Shown: positions 1 to 11,627, numbered from the stretch's first letter. The stretch is DNA of 64,000 nucleotides from Lysobacter capsici (GCF_014779555.2 NZ_CP094357.1:4092001-4156000); one strand, 5' to 3'. Translations and numbers: made by a program. The notes: generated from the sequence alone by a model not told the origin.

Positions 1-104
1 ACGACTTCGTGCTGACCGACGCGAACGACCCGGAGTACTACCGTCGCCTGGCCGGGCGCATGGAAACCGGCGAGCATGGCATTACCGATCCGGGGTTGAT
101 CTAG
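1..104 (+). CDS. C-terminal fragment of an unidentified protein
   Basis: An open frame enters from the left edge and ends at a TAG at 102-104, giving the last 33 residues of a protein. The fragment is acidic and polar (DFVLTDANDPEYYRR near its start, ending in DPGLI). It shows no motif I recognise, so no function is offered. It is probably the real end of an upstream gene, because the frame is open to the edge and is followed by a typical non-coding stretch with REP elements. Confidence 0.5.
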   Translation, partial: DFVLTDANDPEYYRRLAGRMETGEHGITDPGLI

Positions 105-177
105 GCGTCCGTGGCGCAGGAATGGCGTTGGTCGCGGCGACGGCCGCGACCTCTTGCATGCGTCGTCATTGACGTTG

Positions 178-280
178 CGCGGTCGCGGCTCGCGCCGCTC
201 CTACACAAAGCAGTCAGTTATCTGCCGATACGCATGCATCGGCCACCCCCTGTAGGAGCGGCGCAAGCCGCGACCGCGAA
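178..280. repeat. Inverted pair of REP-like palindromes
   Basis: Two copies of the roughly 29-bp element that recurs through this window lie in opposite orientation, at about 178-205 (reading GGTCGCGGCTCGCGCCGCTC) and 250-280 (reading TGTAGGAGCGGCGCAAGCCG). Each copy is itself an imperfect palindrome. The pair fills the gap between the first gene end and the end of the MFS gene. Such pairs are typical intergenic REP elements of Xanthomonadaceae and Pseudomonas relatives. Confidence 0.8.
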
Positions 281-339
281 AACACAACTACGCCGCTACC
301 TCGAATTCGCGCAAACGGCCCAAGCCGCCACGCCGCCAA

Positions 340-1599
340 TCACATCGAATCCTGCGGCTCCACGATCACCGCGTCTTCCGGCATCCGCGCGCACGCGGCC
401 TTCGAAACAAAGGCCTCCCAACGCCAGAACCCCCACGCCACCGCGGTCAACACCGACGCGGCGATCGCCAGATGCACGGCGCTGTCGCTGAGCCAGGGCG
501 AGATCACCCCGGCCAGCAGCGCATTGACCACCAACCCCGAGAACGCCTGCAGCGACGAAGCCGAGCCGCGCTGATGCGGGTACATGTCGAGGATCGACAA
601 GGTCACGATCGGGAACACCAGGGCGATGCCGAACGCGCCGATGCACATCGGGATAATCGCCCACGGCACCTGCGGCTGCGAGGTCCACAGGTTGTAGCCC
701 AGGTTGATCGCCAGCGCGAGCGCGCAGAAACCGAAGCCGATATTGACCAGACGATCGCCGCCGATCTTGCCGGCGGCGCGACCGGACACGAACGAGCCCA
801 GCACCATGCCGCCGATGGTCGGCACGAAGAACCAGGCGAACTGGCGCTCATTGAGCTTGAGGATGTCGAGCACGAACGCCGGCGCCGAGGCGATATACAG
901 AAACAGCGCGCCGAAGTTGAACGCACCGGCCGCGGTCAACCGCTGGAAGCGCGGGTTGAGGAAGATCGCGACGTAGTCGCGCAGCAGCCGCTTGGGCTTG
1001 AGCGCCAGCCGCGCCTGCGGCGGATGGGTTTCCGGCAACAGCACGATCACCGCCGCCAGCAGCAGCACCGAGAACCCGACCAGGAACCAGAAGATCGCCG
1101 GCCAATGCGCCCAGCCGAGAATCCAGCCGCCGATGATCGGCGCGATCGCCGGGGCGATGCCGAAGATCATCATCACCTGGCTCATCAGCCGCTGCGCGTC
1201 GTCGCCGTGCAGCACGTCGCGGATCACCGCGCGGCCGACGATCAGGCCAACCCCCGCCGAAAGCCCTTGTACCGCGCGAAAGAAAAGCAAAGTAGGCAGA
1301 TCCGTGGACAACGCACAAGCCACCGAAGCCAAGGTAAACACCGCCAACCCGCCAATGATCACCCGCCGCCGCCCGATCGCATCCGACAGCGGCCCATGCA
1401 CGATGCTCATCAACGCATACGCGACCAGATACACGCTGATGGTCTGCTGCATCTGCAGCTTGTCCGCGCCCAGTTCGGCGCCCATCGCCGGAAACGCCGG
1501 GAAGATGGTGTCGATCGAGAACGGCCCGAACATCGCCAGGCCGCCCAGCAGCAAGGCCAGGCGACGGATCGACAACGGCACCTTGACGGAAGCGTTCAT
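340..1599 (-). CDS. MFS drug-resistance transporter, Bcr/CflA family
   Basis: A 419-aa inner-membrane protein with about 12 hydrophobic segments. The order of motifs fits Bcr/CflA-type drug:proton antiporters: an N-terminal FGPFSIDTIFPAFPAMGAEL segment, the GPLSDAIGRRRVI loop between helices 2 and 3 (MFS motif A), and RAVQGLSAGVG in helix 4. The start chosen (ATG at 1597-1599) overlaps the stop of the upstream VOC gene by four bases (ATGA), so the two are translationally coupled. A longer upstream open frame exists but has the composition of out-of-frame sequence. The substrate is unknown; export of a toxic small molecule is the family role. Pairing with a VOC protein suggests a small detoxification unit, which is an inference. 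Confidence 0.88.
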   Translation of the reverse strand: MNASVKVPLSIRRLALLLGGLAMFGPFSIDTIFPAFPAMGAELGADKLQMQQTISVYLVAYALMSIVHGPLSDAIGRRRVIIGGLAVFTLASVACALSTDLPTLLFFRAVQGLSAGVGLIVGRAVIRDVLHGDDAQRLMSQVMMIFGIAPAIAPIIGGWILGWAHWPAIFWFLVGFSVLLLAAVIVLLPETHPPQARLALKPKRLLRDYVAIFLNPRFQRLTAAGAFNFGALFLYIASAPAFVLDILKLNERQFAWFFVPTIGGMVLGSFVSGRAAGKIGGDRLVNIGFGFCALALAINLGYNLWTSQPQVPWAIIPMCIGAFGIALVFPIVTLSILDMYPHQRGSASSLQAFSGLVVNALLAGVISPWLSDSAVHLAIAASVLTAVAWGFWRWEAFVSKAACARMPEDAVIVEPQDSM

Positions 1600-2054
1600 C
1601 AGGTGGCCGCGCCCGAGGCCTGTGTATCGATCGGCACTTCGTCCGGCGGGCCCTTGAGTTCGACCAGATTGCCTTCCGGGTCGAACAGATATTGCGAGGG
1701 GCCTTCGCCCTCGGCGCCGTAGCGCGAACCGAAATCGCCGATGCGCACGCCGTGCGCGTCCAGATGGGCCACGATCGCCGCGCGGTCGAAGGGCTCGGCG
1801 CGCAGGCACAGGTGATCCATGTTGCGGCCCTCCTCGCCCGGCGCGGCGCCGCCCATGCGGCCGATCTTGCCGTCCACGTCGACCAGATCGATCAGCGAAG
1901 CGCCGGCGCGCAACTGCACCAGCCCGATCGGGTCCTGGCGGCGCTCGATCGTGCAGCCGAGCACGTCGCAATAGAAGGCGATCATCGCCGCGGTGTCGCG
2001 CACGCGCAGCACCACGTGATCGAGTTGCATCAGCTGAAACGGTGGCGCGCTCAT
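1599..2054 (-). CDS. VOC-fold (glyoxalase/bleomycin-resistance type) protein
   Basis: A 151-aa protein that looks like a single vicinal-oxygen-chelate domain. It starts MQLDHVVLRVRD after a short N-terminus, has AFYCDVLGCTIE in the first beta-alpha-beta-beta unit, and ends with YLFDPEGNLVELKGP in the second unit. The histidine of LDHVV and the glutamate of LVELKG are at the usual metal-ligand positions, and a second His is in NMDHLCLRA. Close relatives are annotated as glyoxalase-like or virulence proteins of unknown substrate. It is the first gene of a two-gene unit with the MFS exporter, with a four-base stop/start overlap. The length is normal for a single VOC protein. Confidence 0.85.
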   Translation of the reverse strand: MSAPPFQLMQLDHVVLRVRDTAAMIAFYCDVLGCTIERRQDPIGLVQLRAGASLIDLVDVDGKIGRMGGAAPGEEGRNMDHLCLRAEPFDRAAIVAHLDAHGVRIGDFGSRYGAEGEGPSQYLFDPEGNLVELKGPPDEVPIDTQASGAAT

Positions 2055-2310
2055 GTCGGCGTCGGGGGCTTGGGGGAGACTTCACAGCATACAACCGCGC
2101 GGGCGCGCGATCGGGTGGGAAGTTGTTTTGATTTGTCGATTGAGGGTGGTGGGTGCGGTGGCGGTGCGAGGGGCTTGAGCTTCTTTGGCTCTGACACCTT
2201 GTTGATCGCTCCTGCCGCTGCTCCGTCGCGCCGTCTTGCCCGTCGCTCATCGGGATTTTTTCGGCATCGTCGCCTTGCTGTCGTTACTCATACCGCGGCC
2301 ATCTCTCCTA

Positions 2311-2502
2311 TCGTCATTCCCGCGAAGGCGGGCTCTGCTTTACTTCGGCGCAGCCGAACATCCAGTGCCTTTCGTGCGAGAACACCTGAAGTCACTGGAT
2401 TCCCGCGTTCGCGGGAATGACGATCGTGAAAGATGACGCTGAAGTCTCTGGATGTTCGGCTGCGCCGAAGTAAAGCGCAGCCCGCCTTCGCGGGAATGAC
2501 GA
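2311..2502. repeat. Inverted-repeat element with 55-bp arms (CATTCCCGCG type)
   Basis: The arms at 2311-2365 and 2448-2502 are reverse complements over 55 bases with only a few mismatches. Both carry the CATTCCCGCGAAGGCGGG motif and a TTCGGCGCAGCCGAA palindrome. A third, shorter copy of the motif in the right-hand orientation lies at about 2399-2424. No gene is seen between the VOC start (2054) and the riboswitch, so this fills most of the gap. It resembles the small non-autonomous repeats (MITE or REPIN-like) scattered through proteobacterial intergenic regions. Confidence 0.75.
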
Positions 2503-2657
2503 ACTGAAAGATTCGCACCTGTCGAAGGACTCGTGCCACGGCTTCCGTGTCCCGCGCCCGTCATGGCGGCATTCCCGGCCCGAACCCACCCCAACCTCAC
2601 CCGACCGGCCCAACCCTGAACCCGCCCCAGCCCCTGCCCCCAGACCCCATCCCCGGC

Positions 2658-2663
2658 TATAAT
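2658..2663 (+). promoter_or_regulatory. Likely -10 box of the gcvP promoter
   Basis: A perfect TATAAT stands about 20 bases before the first aptamer of the glycine riboswitch, which would place the transcription start near 2670. No good -35 hexamer is visible 17 bases upstream, so the -10 box carries the call. Confidence 0.55.
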
Positions 2664-2681
2664 CCCCGGCTTGAAACACCC

Positions 2682-2940
2682 GGTGGGAGAAGCGGCCCGG
2701 CCCTCAAGCCTGGACCGCTGCCGAAGGCGCAACGCCCGTAATCGCTCAGGCCCCATACCGCCGTGTGTACAAACTCTGGAGAGACCGACCACCCGCGATC
2801 CAGCGGGCGGAACCGGCGCCGAAGGGGCACGAAGCCAGCGCGGAACGGAGCGGCCCCCAACGGCCATCCCTCCCCAGCCGTCACACCGCAGCCTGACCGC
2901 GGCGGCGCTTCCAAACTCTCAGGCAAAAGGACAGAGGGGC
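2682..2940 (+). promoter_or_regulatory. Tandem glycine riboswitch upstream of gcvP
   Basis: Two glycine-aptamer signatures follow each other. The first has GGGAGA at 2684, GCCGAAGGCGCAACGC at about 2719 and CGCTCAGGCCCCAT at about 2743. The second has TCTGGAGAGACC at about 2775, CGCCGAAGGGGCA at about 2817 and the near-invariant AAACTCTCAGGCAAAAGGAC at 2913-2932. The second copy ends about 45 bases before the gcvP start. Glycine riboswitches of this tandem form normally turn on the glycine cleavage system when glycine is abundant. The position directly in front of gcvP fits that role. The expression platform was not resolved by eye. Confidence 0.93.
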
Positions 2941-2985
2941 GCCTCGCGTGCGGCACCGCACGCTGCCTACGGACGCCCCCTGCCC

Positions 2986-5847
<2,862 letters not shown>

Positions 5848-5874
5848 GCGGCTTCGTTCCCACCTCGATGTAAG

Positions 5875-5906
5875 AAAAAGGGCTTCGCGGATGCGAAGCC
5901 CTTTTT
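5875..5906 (+). terminator. Rho-independent terminator of gcvP
   Basis: A perfect 14-bp stem, AAAAAGGGCTTCGC paired with its complement across a GGAT loop, ends in a CTTTTTCTTT tract. It begins 28 bases after the gcvP stop. The A-rich left side makes it potentially bidirectional, although no gene ends here on the minus strand. Confidence 0.92.
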
Positions 5907-5910
5907 CTTT

Positions 5911-6647
5911 GCGTTGCGTCGGGTCTGCCGCGCACAACGACCTCGGCGCCGTCACGACAGCGGCACCACGGCAAGGCGCCGATGCTCCGGCGGGTCGCAC
6001 ATCGCCATTCGCCACGAGCGAAAACGCATCCCGATCTTCGACCGCGCTCGCGATGCGTTCGCCGTCACCCTCGCGACCAACCAACTGCGCGCCCGGCGCC
6101 CTGCCCGGTTGTCCAACGGGTCCCGATTGTGCAGCGATTGATCCGCGCTGATCGACGCAGACACAAGGTTATCCAGCGCAGCCAAAGGTCGCGCTCGGAC
6201 TGCATTGCGCACGCAACGCCACCCAATCCGCCCCGTGCGGTTTTTCCCAAGCGTTCGGATCATCAATAACGATCGCATCTTCCAAGCGAGCGATGCGTTA
6301 GTACCAAGCCCATTAAAAACAACCAACGAAGTAATTCGCTCGAATCGGCCACGCGATAAAAGCTCGAATCAACTTCACGACGGCTACATATCCGAACGCG
6401 TCGAACGTGCAAACAAAACATCTCACAGCCCGAAGCATCGCGCGACCCAATCCTCAGTTCACATGAGTCTGCGGTTGCATTAACCACACGCGCGCTATCG
6501 CGCCCTCGCTTTGCCGCCGCTTGTCACGTTATTGGCGAGTGCGAAGCGATAAAAGTGGTGCCACGAACTCACCGAAAGTCACACGAAAACCATTCCGTCC
6601 GACTTCGCGAAATTATTTTCAGAACCGTAAAAAACAGGGGGAAACTC
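5911..6647. other. Gene-free stretch with an AT-richer right half
   Basis: No coding sequence is supported in these 737 bases. The left part has the usual high GC content. From about 6240 to 6640 the base composition drops visibly, with runs such as CCATTAAAAACAACC and GCGATAAAAG. Several short open frames overlap on both strands but none has a ribosome-binding site together with protein-like composition. The AT-rich part probably carries the promoter of the gene at 6648. Confidence 0.5.
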
Positions 6648-7130
6648 ATGGCCGCAACCGCGCGCCTTCCCAAGGCATTGCTTTGCGTTACCGCCGTTAT
6701 CCTGATCGCGCTGGCGTGGAAACCCTGGCATAAAGATCCGCCCGCATACTCGCGCGACGCGTCGACGCCGGCCACGGTCTCCACACCAGCCGACTCGCCC
6801 AAACCCGCCGCGACAACGGCCGAAACCGCACCGGTCATGACCACCACGATGCGCGCAGCGGCCGTGGCGGCCGAACACACGCGCAGCGCGAGCGCGCAGG
6901 CGCAACCGCCTCGCAACTACATCGGACCGGACGGCAAGCAACACGAGATCGTCTACAACCAGGGCCTGAACCTGTCGCCGGGCGCGCGCGAACAACTCAA
7001 GCGCGAATTGCTGGCGCAGATGCGCAAACAACCCGAGGCGGTGTCGCGCATCTATCAGATCAGCCCGGCCGATATCGCCGCCGTCGTCGCCGGCACCAAG
7101 GCCTTCCCCGAGAAGTTGCTCGATCAGTAA
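6648..7130 (+). CDS. Single-pass membrane-anchored protein, function unknown
   Basis: A 160-aa protein beginning at an ATG preceded by AGGGGG, a good ribosome-binding site. Residues about 9-24 form one hydrophobic helix (LLCVTAVILIALAW), followed by a Pro/Thr/Ala-rich linker (about 30-90). The charged C-terminal part (GPDGKQHEIVYNQGLNL, then helices ending in FPEKLLDQ) would sit in the periplasm. I do not recognise the family. The next gene, at 7272, also encodes an exported protein on the same strand 141 bases away, so the two may be co-transcribed. The open frame extends upstream of this ATG, but without a better start. Confidence 0.6.
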   Translation: MAATARLPKALLCVTAVILIALAWKPWHKDPPAYSRDASTPATVSTPADSPKPAATTAETAPVMTTTMRAAAVAAEHTRSASAQAQPPRNYIGPDGKQHEIVYNQGLNLSPGAREQLKRELLAQMRKQPEAVSRIYQISPADIAAVVAGTKAFPEKLLDQ

Positions 7131-7271
7131 TCGGACTTGAGATTCGGCGGCGGACAGCCATCGAAGACCAGCCGTGCGTCAGCCCGGATGCGACCCCACA
7201 CTAGCGTCCGGTTCGGAACGACCACCCATGGGCAATCGCCCGTGACCTTTATGGACGAGAGGGTTCCAATC

Positions 7272-8456
7272 ATGAAAGCCTATAAATACTGCTTGTTGGC
7301 GGCGGCCTTGTGCTGCTCGAACGCGTTGGCGCAGACCAGCGACGGTTACGGCACCTCGCTGCGGATTCCGCTCGTGGTCAACAGCTCGTCGTATTCCTCC
7401 ACCGTGTTCGTACGCAACGGCGGCGACAGCGACGCCAGCGTCAAGGTCACCTATTACGGCGCGCCGGGCACGCCGTTCGCCGGTACCCGTCCGTGCTCGA
7501 CGCTGACCGTCGCCGCAGGCGCCGTGGCGAGCAGCGATCTGGCCACGCTGTGCTCGGTTCCGGTCAGCGCGACCAGCAATTACGGTCAGCTGGCGCTTGA
7601 GGAACAAAGCGCGGCCAACGTGGCGATCTCGGGCTATTCCCGTGTTCAATCGGTGGCCGGACAGGGCTTCTCGGTGGAAGCGTTCAAGGTCGGCTCGCTG
7701 AGCGGCGGCGCGACCACCTCCGCGGTCGCCGGCCTGCGCCGCCAGGCCGCCGCGCCGGGCTACCAGAGCAACTGCTTCATCAGCGCGCTAGGCGAGCCGG
7801 TGTCGGTGAGCTGGTCGCTGCGCACCGGAGCCGGCGCGCCGCTCGGCAGCCCGCAGGTCAGCAACCTCAGCGCCAACGAAACCATCCGCTACCTCGACGT
7901 GTTCAACGTGGTCGGCGCGGCCGCGGGCGATTACTCCAACGTCCAGGCGGTGTTCACCGAATCCACCGCCAGCACCAACCCGGGCTATGTGGCGTTCTGC
8001 ACCACGCAGGACAACACCTATTTCGGCGGCGATTTCCGCATCGCCAAGGAAATCGATCCGTCCGATCAGCGTTCCAAGAAAGTCGGCGTGTCGCTGGACA
8101 GCTCGCTCGGCGTCCTGCTCGGCCTGGCCAGCGGCCAGGATCAATTCGGCCTGTACCTGCAGCATCCCGACTGGGTGCAGTGCCGGATCAACGGCACCGC
8201 CGCCAACCAGCTGGAAATGCGCCTGGAAGACCCGCAGGGCAACGTCGTCGCCGGCGGCAACAACGTCAGCTCGTTCCAGAAGGTCTATCTGGGCGAACGC
8301 AGCACCCGCAACGACGGCGCGCACGGCCTGTGGAAGCTCAAGGTCGAAACCCGCAACCTGCTGAGCCTGCCGGTGAATTACGGCCTGACCTGCGAGTCGG
8401 GCAACGGCTCCAACCCGCCGCTGTTCGTCAATCACTCGGTCATCGAAGAGTTCTGA
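7272..8456 (+). CDS. Secreted protein of unknown function
   Basis: A 394-aa protein with a clear signal peptide (MKAYKYCLLAAALCCSNALA, cleavage after ALA at about residue 20). The mature part is rich in Ser, Thr, Gly and Val with beta-strand-like alternation, for example SLRIPLVVNSSSYSSTVFVRN and SNYGQLALEEQSAANVAISG, and has a few cysteines near the C-terminus (VQCRINGTA and YGLTCESGNG). It looks like an extracellular or periplasmic beta-rich protein. No catalytic motif is visible. A strong hairpin terminator follows 22 bases after the stop. Confidence 0.65.
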   Translation: MKAYKYCLLAAALCCSNALAQTSDGYGTSLRIPLVVNSSSYSSTVFVRNGGDSDASVKVTYYGAPGTPFAGTRPCSTLTVAAGAVASSDLATLCSVPVSATSNYGQLALEEQSAANVAISGYSRVQSVAGQGFSVEAFKVGSLSGGATTSAVAGLRRQAAAPGYQSNCFISALGEPVSVSWSLRTGAGAPLGSPQVSNLSANETIRYLDVFNVVGAAAGDYSNVQAVFTESTASTNPGYVAFCTTQDNTYFGGDFRIAKEIDPSDQRSKKVGVSLDSSLGVLLGLASGQDQFGLYLQHPDWVQCRINGTAANQLEMRLEDPQGNVVAGGNNVSSFQKVYLGERSTRNDGAHGLWKLKVETRNLLSLPVNYGLTCESGNGSNPPLFVNHSVIEEF

Positions 8457-8478
8457 GCAACGCCTGACCATCGCCTGT

Positions 8479-8509
8479 AAAACGGTTCCGCCCACGGGCG
8501 GAACCGTTT
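8479..8509. terminator. Bidirectional rho-independent terminator
   Basis: The stem AAACGGTTCCGCCC pairs with GGGCGGAACCGTTT around an ACG loop. It has A's on the left and T's on the right. It lies between the convergent ends of the secreted-protein gene (stop 8456) and the flippase-like gene (stop 8515), so it can serve both. Confidence 0.88.
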
Positions 8510-8514
8510 CGGCG

Positions 8515-9444
8515 TCAGCGACGGCGCATGCCCACGACGAAACTGAGCAAGGCGAACAGCGCCTCGGCGAACGTGATCGCCACGCGCCAGGCCAGCGCCA
8601 GCATCGCGGCATTGGCCGCGCCGAGCAGCGGACTCAGGCACCAGAACAGGCCGGCCTCGCGCACGCCCAGGCCCGCCGGCACGAACAGCGCGGCCACCCC
8701 GGCCAGACCGGCGAAGCACAACGCGGCCGACAGCCGTAGCGCATCCAACCGCAGCCCGAACGATGCGGCCAGCAGCGCGAATGCCGCGCACATCGCCACA
8801 TACCCCGCCAACTGCAAGACCCACACCCGCCGCATCGTCGCCGCGTCCGGACACTCCGCGATGCCGTCGCGGACGATGCCCGGCAAACGAGCCATGACCG
8901 GCTCGGGCAGGCGCTTGAGCATCGCGATCCAGGTCAATGCCGCGGCAGCGGCGAGAAAGGCGCACTGAAACCCCACGCCCAGTCGCGGCGACAACGCGGC
9001 GGGAGCGGCGGCGGCGGCGATCAAGGCGCTGATGCCTAGCGACAACAGCTGCTCGCGCACGAACAACACGAACGCGGCGCCCGAACCGCGGTCGCGCGCG
9101 TACAGCGCACCTCTCGCCACGCCCTGCCAGATCTTGCCGGGCAGGTACTTGGCCAACAGGCTCTGCCCCCAGCGCAACTGATCGCCGAGCAATCGATCGC
9201 GCACCACCCGTCCATGCACGAACACGTGCCAGGCCAGACCCAGCAACAGCTGCATGATCAAGCACAGGCCCACCACCGCGGCGACATCGCGCGCCTGCAA
9301 TTGCCGCCAAAACGGCAGCCATTGTTCCTGCCGCGACCACGCTTGCGCCGCGACCAGGGCAAGCGCCAGCAGGCCCAGCACCCATCCCAGGCTGCGCGCC
9401 AACGACCGGGCGAACTTAGGCCAGCGCATCCAGGCATTCGGCAT
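8515..9444 (-). CDS. Flippase-like membrane protein (UPF0104 / AglD-type)
   Basis: A 309-aa integral membrane protein with about 8 hydrophobic segments. It contains QSLLAKYLPGKIWQGVARG and, near the C-terminus, LFVPAGLGVREAGLFWCLSPL, both characteristic of the lysylphosphatidylglycerol-synthase-TM / UPF0104 family (YbhN, AglD relatives). Members are thought to move lipid-linked sugars or lipids across the membrane; the exact reaction is unproven. The ATG at 9442-9444 was preferred because GGGGCGG lies just before it. An alternative ATG is at 9427-9429. Either start overlaps the end of the GT4 gene, so translation is coupled. It is the last gene of the four-gene cluster. Confidence 0.78.
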   Translation of the reverse strand: MPNAWMRWPKFARSLARSLGWVLGLLALALVAAQAWSRQEQWLPFWRQLQARDVAAVVGLCLIMQLLLGLAWHVFVHGRVVRDRLLGDQLRWGQSLLAKYLPGKIWQGVARGALYARDRGSGAAFVLFVREQLLSLGISALIAAAAAPAALSPRLGVGFQCAFLAAAAALTWIAMLKRLPEPVMARLPGIVRDGIAECPDAATMRRVWVLQLAGYVAMCAAFALLAASFGLRLDALRLSAALCFAGLAGVAALFVPAGLGVREAGLFWCLSPLLGAANAAMLALAWRVAITFAEALFALLSFVVGMRRR

Positions 9445-10480
9445 AACGCCGCCCCATCTGTCGCCAGGAACAATGCGCGGCGGCATACGCGCGCGCCGCT
9501 TCTCCTTTTGCGCGCAGGCCTTGGCGATCGGCCAGCAACTCGACGATCGCCAGGGCCCAGACGTCGGCATCTTCCGTCGGCAGCAGACGGCCCAGTTCGG
9601 GATGCGCGACGGCATCGCGCAATCCTTCCAGATCGGCGGCCACCACATAACGCCGGCTCATGGCCGCTTCCAGCGCGACCAGCCCAAAGCCTTCCGGATC
9701 GCCTTCGACCCGGACGTTGGGCATCAGCAGCAGATCGCATCGCGCAAGCCGTTGCGCCTTGCTCGCCTCGTCGACATCGCCCCACAGCCGCACCGCGTCG
9801 TCCAGGTTTGCGTCCCGTATCGCTTGCGCGATCGCCGCGCGTTCGGGGCCGTCGCCGACGATGTCCAGGCGCGCCGATCCCAGCGATGCGCGCAGGCGCG
9901 GCATCACCTCGCGCACGAACCACAACGCGCCCTTGCGCCGGACCAATCGCCCGAGGATCAGCAAGGCGGGCGGCGAATCGTTCCCGCCACCGGTTTCCGC
10001 CATCGGCGATTCGCTCGCGCCGGGATGGATCAATACACATCGCGACTCGTCCACGCCGCGAGCGATCAATGCATCGAGCACGAACCGGCTGATGCAGATA
10101 CAGCTGTCCATGCGACCGCGAAAGAATCGCCGCAGATACCATTGATAGCAGCGGTTCGGATAGGTCAGGTCGAGACCGTGAACCACCACCGCCACCGGTA
10201 CTCCGGCCCAGCGCGCGGGAACCGCCAGCAGCGACAGCACCGGATCGCCCAGCAGCAGCACCCGGACCCGGCCGCGCAGCAGGCCCCAACTCAGGCTCAA
10301 CAGCGCGCCGAGCACGAATATCGGCAATCCCCACTGCCCGGCGCGCCAGCGCAGCAAGGTCAGCGGCCGCAGGGCGCTCAGTTCGGTCGCGATGCGATGA
10401 CTCAGTTGCTGCATGCCGCCGCGCGACGGCGGAAACTTGCGGGTGATGTACCAGATCGACTTCAAGGCATCTGTCGCCAT
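9416..10480 (-). CDS. Glycosyltransferase family 4 (GT-B)
   Basis: A 354-aa GT-B enzyme. The N-terminal Rossmann half starts SIWYITRKFPPSRGGMQQ, the typical GT4 acceptor-side GG motif. The C-terminal donor-binding half begins LILGRLVRRKGALWFV and contains the DIVGDGPERAA loop and the EX7E-type region EGDPEGFGLVALEAA. It would transfer a sugar from a nucleotide donor to a lipid-linked acceptor on the cytoplasmic face; donor and acceptor cannot be read from sequence. The start overlaps the end of the GT2 gene by 19 bases and the gene runs into the flippase-like gene, so these genes are one operon. Confidence 0.9.
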   Translation of the reverse strand: MATDALKSIWYITRKFPPSRGGMQQLSHRIATELSALRPLTLLRWRAGQWGLPIFVLGALLSLSWGLLRGRVRVLLLGDPVLSLLAVPARWAGVPVAVVVHGLDLTYPNRCYQWYLRRFFRGRMDSCICISRFVLDALIARGVDESRCVLIHPGASESPMAETGGGNDSPPALLILGRLVRRKGALWFVREVMPRLRASLGSARLDIVGDGPERAAIAQAIRDANLDDAVRLWGDVDEASKAQRLARCDLLLMPNVRVEGDPEGFGLVALEAAMSRRYVVAADLEGLRDAVAHPELGRLLPTEDADVWALAIVELLADRQGLRAKGEAARAYAAAHCSWRQMGRRYAECLDALA

Positions 10481-11520
10481 TCCGCGCGGCGGCGACTGAG
10501 CTGTTGTTCTTCCAGCAGCCGGCGGTTGACCACCAGCTGATTCGCCAGCAGCCCCACCGCGCCGCCGATCGCACCGGCCAGCACCGCGGTCGCGGCCAGA
10601 ATCAGCGACTGAATGTGGCCGTCGCCATGACCCTGAAGGTATTCGAACAGGAACTTCGCTCCGATCCCGAGGCCCAGCAATGCCGCCAGACCCGACGGCA
10701 CCAGGAAGAACTCCAGCGGCCGATAGATCAGAAACGAGCGCAGGATCGTCAGAATCGAGCGGGCGATGTACTCGGGCACGCTGCGGATCAGCCGCGAAGG
10801 CCGGGTGGGCGGATTGACCTCGACCGGAACGCCCTTGATCCGCATTCCGGTCTGGCCGGCCTGGATCAGGGTTTCCAAGGTATAGGTGTAACGCGAATAG
10901 ACGTTGATGCGCATCGCCGCGTCGCGGCTGTAGGCACGAAATCCGCTGGTGGCGTCCTCGATGGCGACATTGGATACCGCCCGCACCACCCGGCTGCCCA
11001 GGCGCTGCAGGCGTTTCTTCCACCACGGAAAGTGGCCGATGCGCTCGATCGGCCGGCAGCCGACCACGATGTCGGCGCGACCGGCCACGATCTCGGCGAC
11101 CATGCGCGGAATCGCCGACGCATCGTACTGATTGTCGCCGTCGACATTGACGACGACATCGGCGCCGCGACGGCAGGCCGCTTCCAGCCCGGCCGAAAAC
11201 GCATGCGCCAGCCCGCGATTGCCCGGAAAACGCAACACCGCATGCGCGCCGTGTTCCAGCGCGACCTGAGTGGTCTCATCGGTCGAACCATCGTCGATGA
11301 CCAGCCACTCCACCGACTGCACGCCACCGATGAACGAAGGCAGCGCGGCGAGCGTTTCGGGCAACTGTTCGGCTTCGTCGCGGCAGGGAATCTGGATGAC
11401 CACCTTGATCGGCCGGCGCGCGATCTTCTCGCAGCCGATCGCCAGCGGCTCGGACAGCACCGCGTTGCCGGCATAACGAACCGTGATGTCTTCCGTGAGA
11501 AACGATCTGCGAGCGTTCAT
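10462..11520 (-). CDS. Glycosyltransferase family 2, polyprenyl-phosphate type, with C-terminal membrane helices
   Basis: A 352-aa protein. Residues about 38-270 are a GT-A domain with IQIPCRDEAEQLPETL, the first aspartates in LVIDDGSTDET, and the metal-binding NVDGDNQY. Two hydrophobic segments follow (about 275-300 and 310-335), as in DPM1-like and undecaprenyl-phosphate glycosyltransferases that make sugar-phosphate-polyprenol. Here the product could be the donor used by the GT-C enzyme encoded upstream, which is an inference from context. The gene overlaps the GT4 gene by 19 bases. Confidence 0.88.
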   Translation of the reverse strand: MNARRSFLTEDITVRYAGNAVLSEPLAIGCEKIARRPIKVVIQIPCRDEAEQLPETLAALPSFIGGVQSVEWLVIDDGSTDETTQVALEHGAHAVLRFPGNRGLAHAFSAGLEAACRRGADVVVNVDGDNQYDASAIPRMVAEIVAGRADIVVGCRPIERIGHFPWWKKRLQRLGSRVVRAVSNVAIEDATSGFRAYSRDAAMRINVYSRYTYTLETLIQAGQTGMRIKGVPVEVNPPTRPSRLIRSVPEYIARSILTILRSFLIYRPLEFFLVPSGLAALLGLGIGAKFLFEYLQGHGDGHIQSLILAATAVLAGAIGGAVGLLANQLVVNRRLLEEQQLSRRRAEWRQMP

Positions 11521-11627
11521 CGTTCGACCTCCTATCCGATTCCATGGCGATGACTTCGCCTTGCTTGCGCCGGTGCGCGAGCGCGTGGGTCAACGTCCGC
11601 TTGCGAGGACGCAGCCCGCGCGGCCGC

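Noticed and set aside
472-1722. Plus-strand open frame opposite the MFS transporter
   Set aside because: It is rich in His/Arg/Gln, typical of an antisense shadow. The minus strand encodes a well-formed MFS protein.
5914-6487. Small open frames in the gap after gcvP
   Set aside because: They overlap one another on both strands, lack ribosome-binding sites and have no recognisable features.
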